NCBI GenBank assembly: GCA_949358305.1
Contig: OX442314.1
Coordinates: forward strand, 64,737,369 to 64,801,368
Source: Strigamia acuminata
Lineage: Eukaryota; Arthropoda; Chilopoda; Geophilomorpha; Linotaeniidae
DNA: 64,000 bases
Direction of reading: 5' to 3'
Part shown: positions 51,809 to 63,514 of the stretch, one piece after another
How the letters are laid out: each line of letters starts with the position of its first letter
How positions within the stretch are numbered: the stretch's first letter is position 1
Position numbers and translations under genes: made by a program
Notes under the pieces: generated by a model
Databases searched by the model: none
What the model was told of the DNA's origin: nothing
The model's input: the letters and a program-made list of their open reading frames with translations, nothing else

Positions 51809-52678
51809 CTTATTTTGAATTCCGTGAACCTGGTAAAATCTTAATGCCATTGAAGTTGGAAACTTGCTAATTATGTTGGGCAATAAGAAAGCTCCGGAAG
51901 TCTGAATAGGAATTTTAAGTTGCTCTAAAAGTCTAATAGTCGCAGAAATCTTGGTCAAGTTTGTTTTTATCGCTTTAGTTGGATATACACTCGAAACAGC
52001 TTTTAATTCTCGAATTGATTTTATTAACGCAGTTTGTTGGGCATCCTCATCACCAAAATGTCTTTCGAGTTCTTCTCTTGCAAGGTCATAGGATTCCTCA
52101 ATCAGGGGAAAAGTGGAGATGAGAATCGCCGCTTCTCCTGTACACATGGTTTGTAAATACTGAAGTTTCTCAATGTTACTCAGGTCTGGATCCTTGTGTA
52201 CGGACGTCTCGAAGTTGCTTTTAAATGTTCTGTACTTCAAAATATCTCCGTCGAATTTTACGGAATCCAGTTTGGGCAGCTTCGAATTTTTTCTAAACGT
52301 TGCTGTTGCGTTCAAGGTTGTATTCTGGTTTGAGTTTGTCGACGTATTTAATCTTCCTCCCAAAGTTGGAAGTGATCGCTTTGAAATTTCGTATCTCGTG
52401 CGAAGAAGATCCACTCTTGCTTGCATAGTCTCAAGCTTGTCGATGCATTCTAGATAATAGCCGTGGTCCGAATATTCCTGTAGATCATTCAGCGCACCGA
52501 CTATTCTCGTTTCTTTCGGGGTCGCAGTTTGCACCAGCGCTTCCAGTTCACCTGGATCTGCTGTCTTCTCCGATATAGACAACAAATGATTCATTACAAA
52601 GACTTGTGATTCCCAACGTTGTTGGAGCACTTCGATTTGATCCTCAGTTAGAAGATCTCTCATTGTAGGTTCCGCCAT
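51809..52678 (-). pseudogene. gag: BEL1 gag N-terminal part
   Basis: Start of the BEL1 polyprotein (ATG 52678), cut by copia D at the CTTAT site. It has a helical N-terminus, then the DUF1759-like gag core typical of BEL/Pao (LPKLDSVKFDGDILKYRTF) and a helical stretch resembling retrotransposon capsid. The frame resumes at 45972 beyond copia D. Codons after the site in the present sequence are copia LTR. Confidence 0.9.
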
Positions 52679-52913
52679 TTTCTCTGTCCTCTCTCACAAA
52701 AAAATCGGCTGTGAAATTTGGAAAGAACAGATAAAAACGGGCATGACAATTCAACTTTTTATTAAATTTAAAGAGAATAAACCTTGTAATTTTATCCCCC
52801 AAAAATTTCTCAATGTTCACGGTTTTTGTTTTAACTTTAAAGAGAATGAACCTTGTTATTTTATCCCCCAAAAAGCACTCAATTTTCACGGTCCTAGGTG
52901 ACACGTGAGAATT

Positions 52914-53885
52914 TTAGAATATCAAATGTTTGGCCAATCGAGGATGACCAAAAATTTGAGCGGTATTGTGTACGTAAATAAAACGTGACACAATTACCCT
53001 GCACAGTTTGAAAATAATTGACGGTTTGTTTTGCAACAAAGCACGCCAATATACTCTTTTGAAAACAATTGACGTTTCGTTTTGCAACAAAACACGCCAA
53101 TAACCCCTAACATTAAATTTTGACTCTACTGACAGCTCATTCAACTTGAAACTAGTCAGTTCTACTCGAAATAAATCTAATCTCCCCCGCTTATGGCGGT
53201 TATAGTGGAGAACTAAGCATGCAATGAAAAAACACTTCAAAAGTTGATATGAAAACACTTTTACTAAAATTTTCCCCAAAACTAGCAAATGAAACAACAA
53301 AAACACTAATGGAATACCCAAAACAATACCCTCATGCAATAAAAATCCCCAAAATGAAAACACAGCACTCCAAAAACAAGAAAATGCAAATAATCCAGGG
53401 GCAAATCGTCTTCCCAGCGCAGCGCGTTGTGTATCCAAATATGGCGACCGGAAGATCCCGTTGCTTGCACACGATTGTTCCAATTCGACGCCGTACCTGT
53501 CCTCGTTGTGGCTGAAGTCACGTTGAACGTTGACACTACTTGTAGCAGACGACGAATCGCGAACGTAAATTATTCCGTTGATCCCACCAAACGCACGATC
53601 GGACGTTGCACTGACGTCACGACGAAAACACAGAAAGAATGCAACGGCGATCCTGGTCACGGCTACCAAAACTAGATATTCTATGTTGCGGTCGGTCAAC
53701 ACGAATATTGAAGAAATGGGCATTTGCGGTTTGAAATTCCCGCCACTATGATTTGATGATCGTATAGCAAAGTACGTACATAAACTGTGCTGGAAACCAC
53801 AATAATCACTCCCGAATCCATTATTGCATGAGGAGAAAGCATGAGAGAGCACTGTTGAAAAGTATCCGAGTGCTTGTTTATCCAT
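52914..53885 (-). CDS. 323-codon ORF in the BEL1 leader, hydrophobic core
   Basis: An uninterrupted sense frame that starts about 200 nt inside the 5' LTR (ATG 53885) and ends about 240 nt before gag. The middle third is strongly hydrophobic (Phe/Leu/Val-rich, about 60 residues, enough for two membrane spans). The C-terminal part holds two tandem copies of a roughly 17-residue unit (YWR-LLQN), reflecting a 56-bp DNA duplication at 53024-53100. No known domain; it may be a chance open frame. Coding is unproven. Confidence 0.25.
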   Translation of the reverse strand: MDKQALGYFSTVLSHAFSSCNNGFGSDYCGFQHSLCTYFAIRSSNHSGGNFKPQMPISSIFVLTDRNIEYLVLVAVTRIAVAFFLCFRRDVSATSDRAFGGINGIIYVRDSSSATSSVNVQRDFSHNEDRYGVELEQSCASNGIFRSPYLDTQRAALGRRFAPGLFAFSCFWSAVFSFWGFLLHEGIVLGIPLVFLLFHLLVLGKILVKVFSYQLLKCFFIACLVLHYNRHKRGRLDLFRVELTSFKLNELSVESKFNVRGYWRVLLQNETSIVFKRVYWRALLQNKPSIIFKLCRVIVSRFIYVHNTAQIFGHPRLAKHLIF

Positions 53886-55250
53886 AAGCCAGCGGGGAAA
53901 ATAGATTAACTACTCCCGACACATTGGAAAAGATGGCGGAAATAATGTTAAACACGAGCTAAAATTCAACAACTCTTTTAATCAAAGGGTAAATGATAAC
54001 TGAACAAAATACACGAATGTAATTGGCCCTCAAGGGAGCCGCACATGCGCAATACCGAAAATGGCACGCGCCGAGCCGATTAGCGGCGAAATTGAGATAC
54101 AAAATTCTCCGTTGTCATGGCAACGGAGGAAAACGAAATACAGGCAAAGTTGACAAATGCTTAAAAATGCACTAAAAATACATTGAACTACACTGAAATG
54201 ACCACAAGAATGCGGTGAACAAAAAAGCTAATCACAACAATAGCAAAAAACACGTTAAACAATGAGATATTAGCAATAAACCAATCTCGGAAAGAAAGGA
54301 TTGACGATAGCCAATCACAGGCCAGGAAAATGACATAACGATCACATTTGAATTTCGATCGGTACAAAAGCACAAAATTATCAAAGAATACATACTGAAT
54401 AATAACGCAATGAAATAGTAAATGCAAATTATGTGAAATAAAATACAAAAATAACGGTTACAAAGTGTAATCGTCGCTTGGGACAAACATGGCGACCGGC
54501 GAACATAACAAAGGTGTTGGATCAAACGTGGCGTCCGGCGAACAAAACATCGGCGGCAAAACCACACGTAAAATGAATGTAAGAACAGTAAATGTATATA
54601 ATCAATAAAGTATCGATTAAATTATAAGAATAATTATCAATTCTCTTCACAAAACATTGGAATAAAACACACAGATTGAATAAATACGAAATTATCGGCC
54701 GAACGAACATTCCCGGCTGCGCTTTTATGGCAGACGGAAACGAACGTTCAAACCAATCAAACAGAACTTCCAAAGCAGTTTTGATGCATCAAGAAAGAAA
54801 GAGCATGTTTTAATTAGTAGAAACGAATGTTTAATAAAATTCCAGATGATTTGAAAAGTACCAAACAAAAGGTTAGAAGACGGAACCGTAACTTTACGGG
54901 AAACAGAAAAATGACGTCACTAGCATCGCAAATGTATGCTAGGGAACGAAATTTGCACCAAAACAGTTCGGAATCAACACAAACTCTCAAAAAACAAGTG
55001 AATAAGTCAATAAATGCACAGAATAAGATATTTGATATCAATACAAAGCATAAACACTTCTAAATATTGAAAAGTATGAATAAAAATCAAGTCAAAACAC
55101 TTTAATAAGCAATAAAAAATCTGAAAAGTGAAAAAATACCAATTAGGCAAAGGAAATTAAAACACTTAAAGATTTTAATCAACACAAATCAAACTGGTGA
55201 AAAATAGTGACAATAAAATAGCACAACAATATCTACGCTGTCCTGCAACA
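53684..55250 (-). repeat. BEL1 5' LTR, 1567 bp
   Basis: On the element strand it begins TGTTGCAGGACAGCG and ends GACCGCAACA. It aligns along its length with 61833-63394 (for example 54827-55063 and 62973-63209 are nearly the same). It is bounded on the plus side by ACTTAGCAC, which is satellite sequence. A possible primer site (TGGTAGCCGTGAC) lies 15 nt inside; it resembles tRNA-His with mismatches. Confidence 0.8.
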
Positions 55251-55259
55251 ACTTAGCAC

Positions 55260-56458
55260 TGTTGCGAACAGAATGGAATTTATTGTGACTGCTTAATTGC
55301 AATTATTATTCAGTGTTTTATTTTTGTCTTCATATTGATAAAACTTGCTTATTGATTTTCTGCAATTGAAGTTCTAACCATACTTTTCAGATTTTGCCAT
55401 AATAAACAATTTAAGGTGTAATTTTATTCAAGTGTCCTTTTGATTGTGTTGATTTGTTCATTTTATTATTTACATAAAGTGTTTACAGTGTTTTATTTCA
55501 AATCTCATGATTTTTATACTGATTACTTGAAATTATTCAATTTATTCATGTTTAGTACTTATTCTGTATTGAATTCTTATTTCTATTCATTTGTCTGTTT
55601 ATTCTGTAATTTTTGGGTATATTTCTAGTAATTTTCATTTTCCAGTTCAGTTGTGCAATGAGTATGATGCTATTTTCAGTTTCCAGTTGACTTTTGCGAA
55701 GATTTTCAATGTGTGTTGTTTTTGGTTAAAATCCATGTTTGAAAATGTTAAATCTCATGTTTCTAGTGTAATTTTGCCTGCTGAGTTCATTTCTGACGTT
55801 GTTTTATTGAATTGATGACTCTAAATGTCATATTTTTGCATATTTCGTCTGTAACAATGAGTTAGGCCTAATTTGTGCACTCTTGTTCTAATTCATCTAA
55901 TTTAAAGCGTTATTCACCTTAGTTACGATTGGATTTTGTGTTCTTTGTATCTCAGAGACCATTTTCATGTATTTTATTCTAATTTTGATGTAGGGTTTGC
56001 GAATTGGCAATCTTGCTGTGTTTTATTTCTCTTTCATTGCCTAGCAACCTATTGATGATGTAATGTGTATTTTTAGATTTCAATTGTTGAGCACATGCTG
56101 TTTCATTGTTGCCCGTGCCATATCCTATGTAATCCAGTGATTTTTAATCAGTTATCAACCAACCTCTGAATAAAAGAGTTGTGTGTTTTTAGCTCCCGTG
56201 TTAGGCTTATTTCAAACACATACAATGTGTATTGAGTAGTACATTAGTTCTCAGGCCAACTTATGTCTCCGCCACCTATTGGATACTTGATGCAGGTGTT
56301 CTCAACAGTGTTCCTGCTTATCAACAATGCATTTCTTCTTGGACTAATTGCTTTCCAGTGCGGTTTTCGTACTAACCACGACATACGATTTTGGGCGATC
56401 TCAAGTGTTTTGGATTCACATCGCCGTTCTTTTCTTTCTGGTTTGTTGACCTGCAACA
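55260..56458 (+). repeat. solo BEL-type LTR, opposite orientation, 1199 bp
   Basis: Begins TGTTGCGAACAG and ends GACCTGCAACA. Its last about 290 bases are the diverged inverted counterpart of the end of the LTR at 61833-63394. An AATAAA lies near 56168. Flanks GCAC (55256-55259) and GAAC (56459-56462) are a near-match target duplication inside the satellite monomer. No internal element sequence accompanies it. Confidence 0.7.
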
Positions 56459-59400
56459 GAACAAACACCACAAGTCCAATGTCTCTGAATGTTCAGATAT
56501 AGTGTTTAAACCTTACTAGAAGCCTTCAATGCAAGTTTTAGCAACATCCAAGCAATGATTTTGGAGAATAGACTTTTGATCTCATCACAGTTGACTTGGC
56601 ACAAACACCACAAGATCAATGTCTCTGAATGTTCGGATATAGTGTTTAAACCTTACTAGAAGCCTTCAATGAAAGTTTTAGCAACATCTTAGCAACGATT
56701 TCGGAGAATAGACTTTTGATCTCATCACAGTTGACTTAGCACAAACACCACAAGATCAATGTCTCTGAATGTTCAGAAATAGTGTTTAAACCTTAGTAGA
56801 AGCTTTCAATGCAAGTGTTAGCAACATCCAAGCAATGATTTTTGAGAACGGACTTTGGAGCTCATTTGATATCACAGTTGACTTGGCACAAACACCACAA
56901 GACCAATGTCTCTGAATGTTCAGAAATAGTGTGTAAACCTTACTAGAAGCCTTCAATGCAAGTTTTAGCAACATCCAAGCAATTATTTTGGAGAATAGAC
57001 TTTTGATCTCATCACAGTTGACTTGGCACAAACACCACAAGTCCAATGTCTCAGAATGTTCAGATATAGTGTTTAAACCTTACTAGAAACCTTCAATGCA
57101 AGTTTTAGCAACATCCTAGCAACGATTTGGGAGAATAGACTTTTGATCTCATCACAGTTGACTTAGCACAAACACCACAAGACCAATGTCTCTGAATGTT
57201 CAGAAATAGTGTTTAAACCTTACTAGAAGCCTTCAATGTAAGTTTTAGCAACATCCTAGCAACGATTTGGGAGAATAGACTTTTGATCTCATCACAGTTG
57301 ACTTAGCACAAACACCACAAGATCAATGTCTCTGAATGTTCAGAAATAGTGTTTAAACCTTAGTAGAAAACTTCAATGTAAGTTTTAGCAACATCTAAGC
57401 AATGATTTTGGGAGAATACACTTTTGATCTCATCACAGTTGACTTAGCACAAACACCACAAGATCAATGTCTCTGAATGTTCAGAAATAGTGTTTAAACC
57501 TTACTAGAAGCCTTCAATGTAAGTTTTAGCAACATCCAAGCAATGATTTTGGGAGAATACACTTTTGATCTCATCACAGTTGACTTAGCACAAACACCAC
57601 AAGATCAATGTCTCTGAATGTTCAGAAATAGTGATTAAACCTTAGTAGAAGCCTTCAATGCAAGTTTTAGCAACATCCAAGCAATGATTTTTGAGAACGG
57701 ACTTTGGAGCTCATTTGATATCACAGTTGACTTGGCACAAACACCACAAGACCAATGTCTCTGAATGTTCAGAAATAGTGTGTAAACTTTACTAGAAGCC
57801 TTCAATGCAAGTTTTAGCAACATCCAAGCAATGATTTTGGAGAATAGACTTTTGATCTCATCACAGTTGACTTGGCACAAACACCACAAGTCCAATGTCT
57901 CAGAATGTTCAGATATAGTGTTTAAACCTTACTAGAAACCTTCAATGCAAGTTTTAGCAACATCCTAGCAACGATTTGGGAGAATAGACTTTTGATCTCA
58001 TCACAGTTGACTTAGCACAAACACCACAAGACCAATGTCTCTGAATGTTTAGATATAGTGTTTAAACCTTACTAGAAGCCTTCAATGCAAGTTTTAGCAA
58101 CATCCAAGCAATGATTTTGGAGAATAGACTTTTGATCTCATCACAGTTGACTTGGCACAAACACCACAAGTCCAATGTCTCAGAATGTTCAGATATAGTG
58201 TTTAAACCTTACTAGAAACCTTCAATGCAAGTTTTAGCAACATCCTAGCAACGATTTGGGAGAATAGACTTTTGATCTCATCACAGTTGACTTAGCACAA
58301 ACACCACAAGATCAATGTCTCTGAATGTTCAGAAATAGTGTTTAAACCTTAGTAGAAAACTTCAATGTAAGTTTTAGCAACATCCAAGCAATGATTTTGG
58401 GAGAATACACTTTTGATCTCATCACAGTTGACTTAGCACAAACACCACAAGATCAATGTCTCTGAATGTTCAGAAATAGTGTTTAAACCTTACTAGAAGC
58501 CTTCAATGTAAGTTTTAGCAACATCCAAGCAATGATTTTGGGAGAATACACTTTTGATCTCATCACAGTTGACTTAGCACAAACACCACAAGATCAATGT
58601 CTCTGAATGTTCAGAAATAGTGATTAAACCTTAGTAGAAGCCTTCAATGCAAGTTTTAGCAACATCCAAACAATGATTTTTGAGAACGGACTTTGGAGCT
58701 CATTTGATATCACAGTTGACTTGGCACAAACACCACAAGACCAATGTCTCTGAATGTTCAGAAATAGTGTGTAAACTTTACTAGAAGCCTTCAATGCAAG
58801 TTTTAGCAACATCCAAGCAATGATTTTGGAGAATAGACTTTTGATCTCATCACAGTTGACTTGGCACAAACACCACAAGTCCAATGTCTCAGAATGTTCA
58901 GATATAGTGTTTAAACTTTACTAGAAACCTTCAATGCAAGTTTTAGCAACATCCTAGCAACGATTTGGGAGAATAGACTTTTGATCTCATCACAGTTGAC
59001 TTAGCACAAACACCACAAGACCAATGTCTCTGAATGTTCAGAAATAGTGTTTAAACCTTACTAGAAGCCTTCAATGTAAGTTTTAGCAACATCCTAGCAA
59101 CGATTTGGGAGAATAGACTTTTGATCTCATCACAGTTGACTTAGTACAAACACCACAAGACCAATGTCTCTGAATGTTCAGAAATAGTGTTTAAACCTTA
59201 CTAGAAGCCTTCAATGTAAGTTTTAGCAACATCCAAGCAATGATTTTGGGAGAATACACTTTTGATCTCATCACAGTTGACTTAGCACAAACACCACAAG
59301 ATCAATGTCTCTGAATGTTCAGAAATAGTGTTTAAACCTTAGTAGAAGCCTTCAATGCAAGTTTTAGCAACATCCAAGCAATGATTTTTGAGAACGGACT

Positions 59401-61832
59401 TTGGAGCTCATTTGATATCACAGTTGACTTAGCACAAACACCACAACTCCAATGTCTCTGAATGTTCAGATATAGTGTTTAAACCTTACTAGAAGCCTTC
59501 AATGCAAGTTTTAGCAACATCCAAGCAATGATTTTGGAGAATAGACTTTTGATCTCATCACAGTTGATTTAGCACAAACACCACAAGATCAATGTCTCTG
59601 AATGTTCAGAAATAGTGTTTAAACCTTAGTAGAAGCCTTCAATGCAAGTGTTAGCAACATCCAAGCAATGATTTTTGAGAACGGACTTTGGAGCTCATTT
59701 GATATCATAGTTGACTTGGCACAAACACCACAAGACCAATGTCTCTGAATGTTCAGAAATAGTGTGTAAACCTTACTAGAAGCCTTCAATGCAAGTTTTA
59801 GCAACATCCAAGCAATGATTTTGGAGAATAGACTTTTGATCTCATCACAGTTGACTTGGCACAAACACCACAAGACCAATGTCTCTGAATGTTCAGAAAT
59901 AGTGTTTAAACCTTACTAGAAGCCTTCAATGTAAGTTTTAGCAACATCCAAGCAATGATTTGGGAGAATAGACTTTTGATCTCATCACAGTTGACTTAGC
60001 ACAAACACCACAAGACCAATGTCTCTGAATGTTTAGATATAGTGTTTAAACCTTACTAGAAGCCTTCAATGCAAGTTTTAGCAACATCCTAGCAACGATT
60101 TGGGAGAATAGACTTTTGATCTCATCACAGTTGACTTAGCACAAACACCACAAGACCAATGTCTCTGAATGTTCAGAAATAGTGTTTAAACCTTACTAGA
60201 AGCCTTCAATGCAAGTTTTAGCAACATCCTAGCAATGATTTTGGAGAATAGACTTTTGATCTCATCACAGTTGACTTGGCACAAACACCACAAGTCCAAT
60301 GTCTCAGAATGTTCAGATATAGTGTTTAAACTTTACTAGAAACCTTCAATGCAAGTTTTAGCAACATCCTAGCAACGATTTGGGAGAATAGACTTTTGAT
60401 CTCATCACAGTTGACTTAGCACAAACACCACAAGACCAATGTCTCTGAATGTTCAGAAATAGTGTTTAAACCTTACTAGAAGCCTTCAATGTAAGTTTTA
60501 GCAACATCCTAGCAACAATTTGGGAGAATAGACTTTTGATCTCATCACAGTTGACTTAGCACAAACACCACAAGACCAATGTCTCTGAATGTTCAGAAAT
60601 AGTGTTTAAACCTTACTAGAAGCCTTCAATGTAAGTTTTAGCAACATCCAAGCAATGATTTTGGGAGAATACACTTTTGATCTCATCACAGTTGACTTAG
60701 CACAAACACCACAAGATCAATGTCTCTGAATGTTCAGAAATAGTGTTTAAACCTTAGTAGAAGCCTTCAATGCAAGTTTTAGCAACATCCAAGCAATGAT
60801 TTTTGAGAACGGACTTTGGAGCTCATTTGATATCACAGTTGACTTAGCACAAACACCACAAGTCCAATGTCTCTGAATGTTCAGAAATAGTGTTTAAACC
60901 TTACTAGAAGCCTTCAATGTAAGTTTTAGCAACATCCAAGCAATGATTTGGGAGAATAGACTTTTGATCTCATCACAGTTGACTTAGCACAAACACCACA
61001 AGACCAATGTCTCTGAATGTTTAGATATAGTGTTTAAACCTTACTAGAAGCCTTCAATGCAAGTTTTAGCAACATCCTAGCAACGATTTGGGAGAATAGA
61101 CTTTTGATCTCATCACAGTTGACTTAGCACAAACACCACAAGACCAATGTCTCTGAATGTTCAGAAATAGTGTTTAAACCTTACTAGAAGCCTTCAATGC
61201 AAGTTTTAGCAACATCCTAGCAACGATTTGGGAGAATACACTTTTGATCTCATCACAGTTGACTTAGCACAAACACCACAAGATCAATGTCTCTGAATGT
61301 TTAGAAATAGTGCTTAAACCTTAGTAGAAGCCTTCAATGCAAGTTTTAGCAACATCCAAGCAATGATTTTTGAGAACGGACTTTGGAGCTCATTTGATAT
61401 CACAGTTGACTTGGCACAAACACCACAAGACCAATGTCTCTGAATGTTCAGAAATAGTGTGTAAACCTTACTAGAAGCCTTCAATGCAAGTTTTAGCAAC
61501 ATCCAAGCAATGATTTTGGAGAATAGACTTTTGATCTCATCACAGTTGACTTGGCACAAACACCACAAGTCCAATGTCTCTGAATGTTCAGAAATAGTGT
61601 GTAAACCTTACTAGAAGCCTTCAATGCAAGTTTTAGCAACATCCAAGCAATGATTTTGGAGAATAGACTTTTGATCTCATCACAGTTGACTTGGCACAAA
61701 CACCACAAGTCCAATGTCTCAGAATGTTCAGATATAGTGTTTAAACCTTACTAGAAACCTTCAATGCAAGTTTTAGCAACATCCTAGCAACGATTTGGGA
61801 GAATAGACTTTTGATCTCATCACAGTTGACTT
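56459..61832. repeat. 140-bp satellite array, about 38 monomers
   Basis: Head-to-tail copies of a unit containing ACTTAGCACAAACACCACAA, GTCTCTGAATGTTCAGA, GTGTTTAAACCTTA and TTTTAGCAACATCC. Most units are 140 bp, some 141. A variant about 10 bp longer, marked by GAACGGACTTTGGAGCTCAT, recurs near 56845, 57695, 58685, 59393, 59686, 60806 and 61376, giving a higher-order pattern. The array is bounded by BEL LTRs at both ends. Confidence 0.95.
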
Positions 61833-63394
61833 TGTTGCAGGTCAACAAGACAGACAGAAAGGAACGGCGATGTGTATCCAATTTCTAGACACTTGAGCTC
61901 GCCCAAGGTCGTATGACGTGGCTAGTACGAAAATCGCACTGGAAAGCAATAAATCCGCAACAAATGGCATTGTTGTACCGCTGGAACAATGTGGAGAACA
62001 CCTGCACCAAGTATCCAATAGGTGGCGGGAACATAAGTTGGCCTGAGAATTTTTAAACTACTCACTACACATTGAATGTGTTTGAAAATAAATCTAAAAC
62101 AAGAGCTAATAAAACACAACACATTTATTCAAAGGTTGGTTAATAACTGAAGAAATTACAGCAATTAGATTGGTTCTTAGAGAACCGCACATGCGCAGTA
62201 CCGAATATGGCACGCGCCAGGCCGATAGCGGCGAAATACAGATACACGAAAGATTCCGTTACCATGGTAACGGAGGAAACAAGATTACGGCAAAGTTGGC
62301 ATTTGCTTAAAAATGCACTAAAAATACATTGAATTACATTGAAATGACCACAAGAATGCGGTGAACAAAAAAGCTAATCACAACAATGTCCAAAAACACG
62401 TTAAACAATGAGATATTTGCAATAAACCGATCTCGGAAAGAAAGGATTGAAAATAGCCAATCACAGGCTTCGAATATGACATAACGTTAACATTTGAATT
62501 TTGATCGCAACAAAAACACAAAATTATCAAAGAATACACACTGAATAATAAAGCAATGTAATAGTAAATGCAAATTATGTGATATAAAATACATAAACAA
62601 CGATTACTAAATGTAAACAGTCGCTTGGGACAAACATGGCGACCGGCGAACATAACAAAGGTGTTGGATCAAACATGGCGTCCGGCGAACATTACAAAAG
62701 CTTCAAAACAACACGAAAATGGAATAAAAAGCACTAAATGTAATTATGCAATAAAGAATAGATTAAATAATAAGAATATTTGTTCATTCTCTTCACAAAA
62801 CACCGAGTGATTACACACAAGTTGAATAAATACGAATTTATCGGCCAAACGAACATTCCCGGCTGCGCTTTTATGGCAGACGGAAACGAACATTCAAACC
62901 AACCAAACGGAAATTCCAAAGCAGTTTTGATGCATCTAGATAGAAAGAGCATGCTTGAATTAGTCTAAACGAATGCTTAATAAAATTCCAAGTGATTTGA
63001 AAAGTACTAAACAAAAGGTTAGAAGACGGAACCGTAACTTTACGGGAAACAGAAAAATGACGTCACTAGCATCGCAAATGTATGCTAGGGAACGAAATTT
63101 GCACCAAAACAGTTCGGAATCAACACAAACTCTCAAAAAACAAGTGAATAAGTCAATAAATGCACGGAATAAGATATTTGAAATCAATACAAAGCATAAA
63201 CACTACTAAATATTGAAAAGTATGAATAAAAATCAAGTCAAAACACTTTAATAAGCAATAAAAATCTGAAAAGTGAAAAAATACCAATTAGGCAAAGGAA
63301 ATTAAAACACTTAAAGATTTTAATCAACTCAAAGTAAATGGTAAAAAATATTGACAATAAAATAGCACAACAATTTCTACGCTGTCTTGCAACA
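61833..63394 (-). repeat. solo BEL-type LTR, 1562 bp, inserted in the satellite
   Basis: TGTTGC...GCAACA termini and the same family as the BEL1 5' LTR. The ACTT duplication (61829-61832 and 63395-63398) fits the monomer sequence GTTGACTTAGCAC exactly, so removing the LTR and one ACTT rebuilds an intact satellite unit. This argues for a solo LTR left by LTR-LTR recombination. Confidence 0.85.
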
Positions 63395-63495
63395 ACTTAG
63401 CACAAACACCACAAGACCAATGTCTCTGAATGTTTAGATATAGTGTTTAAACCTTACTAGAAGCCTTCAATGCAAGTTTTAGCAACATCCACGCA
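63395..63495. repeat. partial satellite monomer beyond the solo LTR
   Basis: About 100 bp of the 140-bp unit (ACTTAGCACAAACACCACAA to AGCAACATCC), ending at a junction with the second BEL element. Confidence 0.9.
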
Positions 63496-63514
63496 AAAAA
63501 TCACAAAAGAAAAA

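Larger units (their letters stand above)
42488..55250 (-). mobile_element. BEL/Pao retrotransposon BEL1, truncated
   Basis: Minus-oriented element: 5' LTR 55250-53684, leader 53683-52679, gag from 52678, interrupted by copia D (45973-51808), then protease, RT and RNase H. The 3' end, with integrase and 3' LTR, is lost near 42730. It carries an in-frame TGA between protease and RT. The LTR belongs to the same family as the solo LTR at 61833-63394. Confidence 0.85.

Noticed and set aside
56786-61714. Repeated 86-codon minus-strand frames starting MDLWCLCQ (or MVLWCLCQ)
   Set aside because: They are pieces of the satellite monomer variant. They recur only because the array repeats, and have no splice or domain support.
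54827-63209. 78-codon plus-strand ORF conserved between 54827-55063 and 62973-63209
   Set aside because: Both copies are inside related BEL LTRs that are nearly identical over much more than the ORF, and the opposite strand is equally open. Conservation therefore says nothing about coding.
55260-63394. One large foldback transposon with 1.2-1.6 kb inverted ends around the satellite
   Set aside because: Each arm has its own TG...CA termini and its own target duplication within a satellite monomer, so two independent solo LTRs in opposite orientation explain the structure better.
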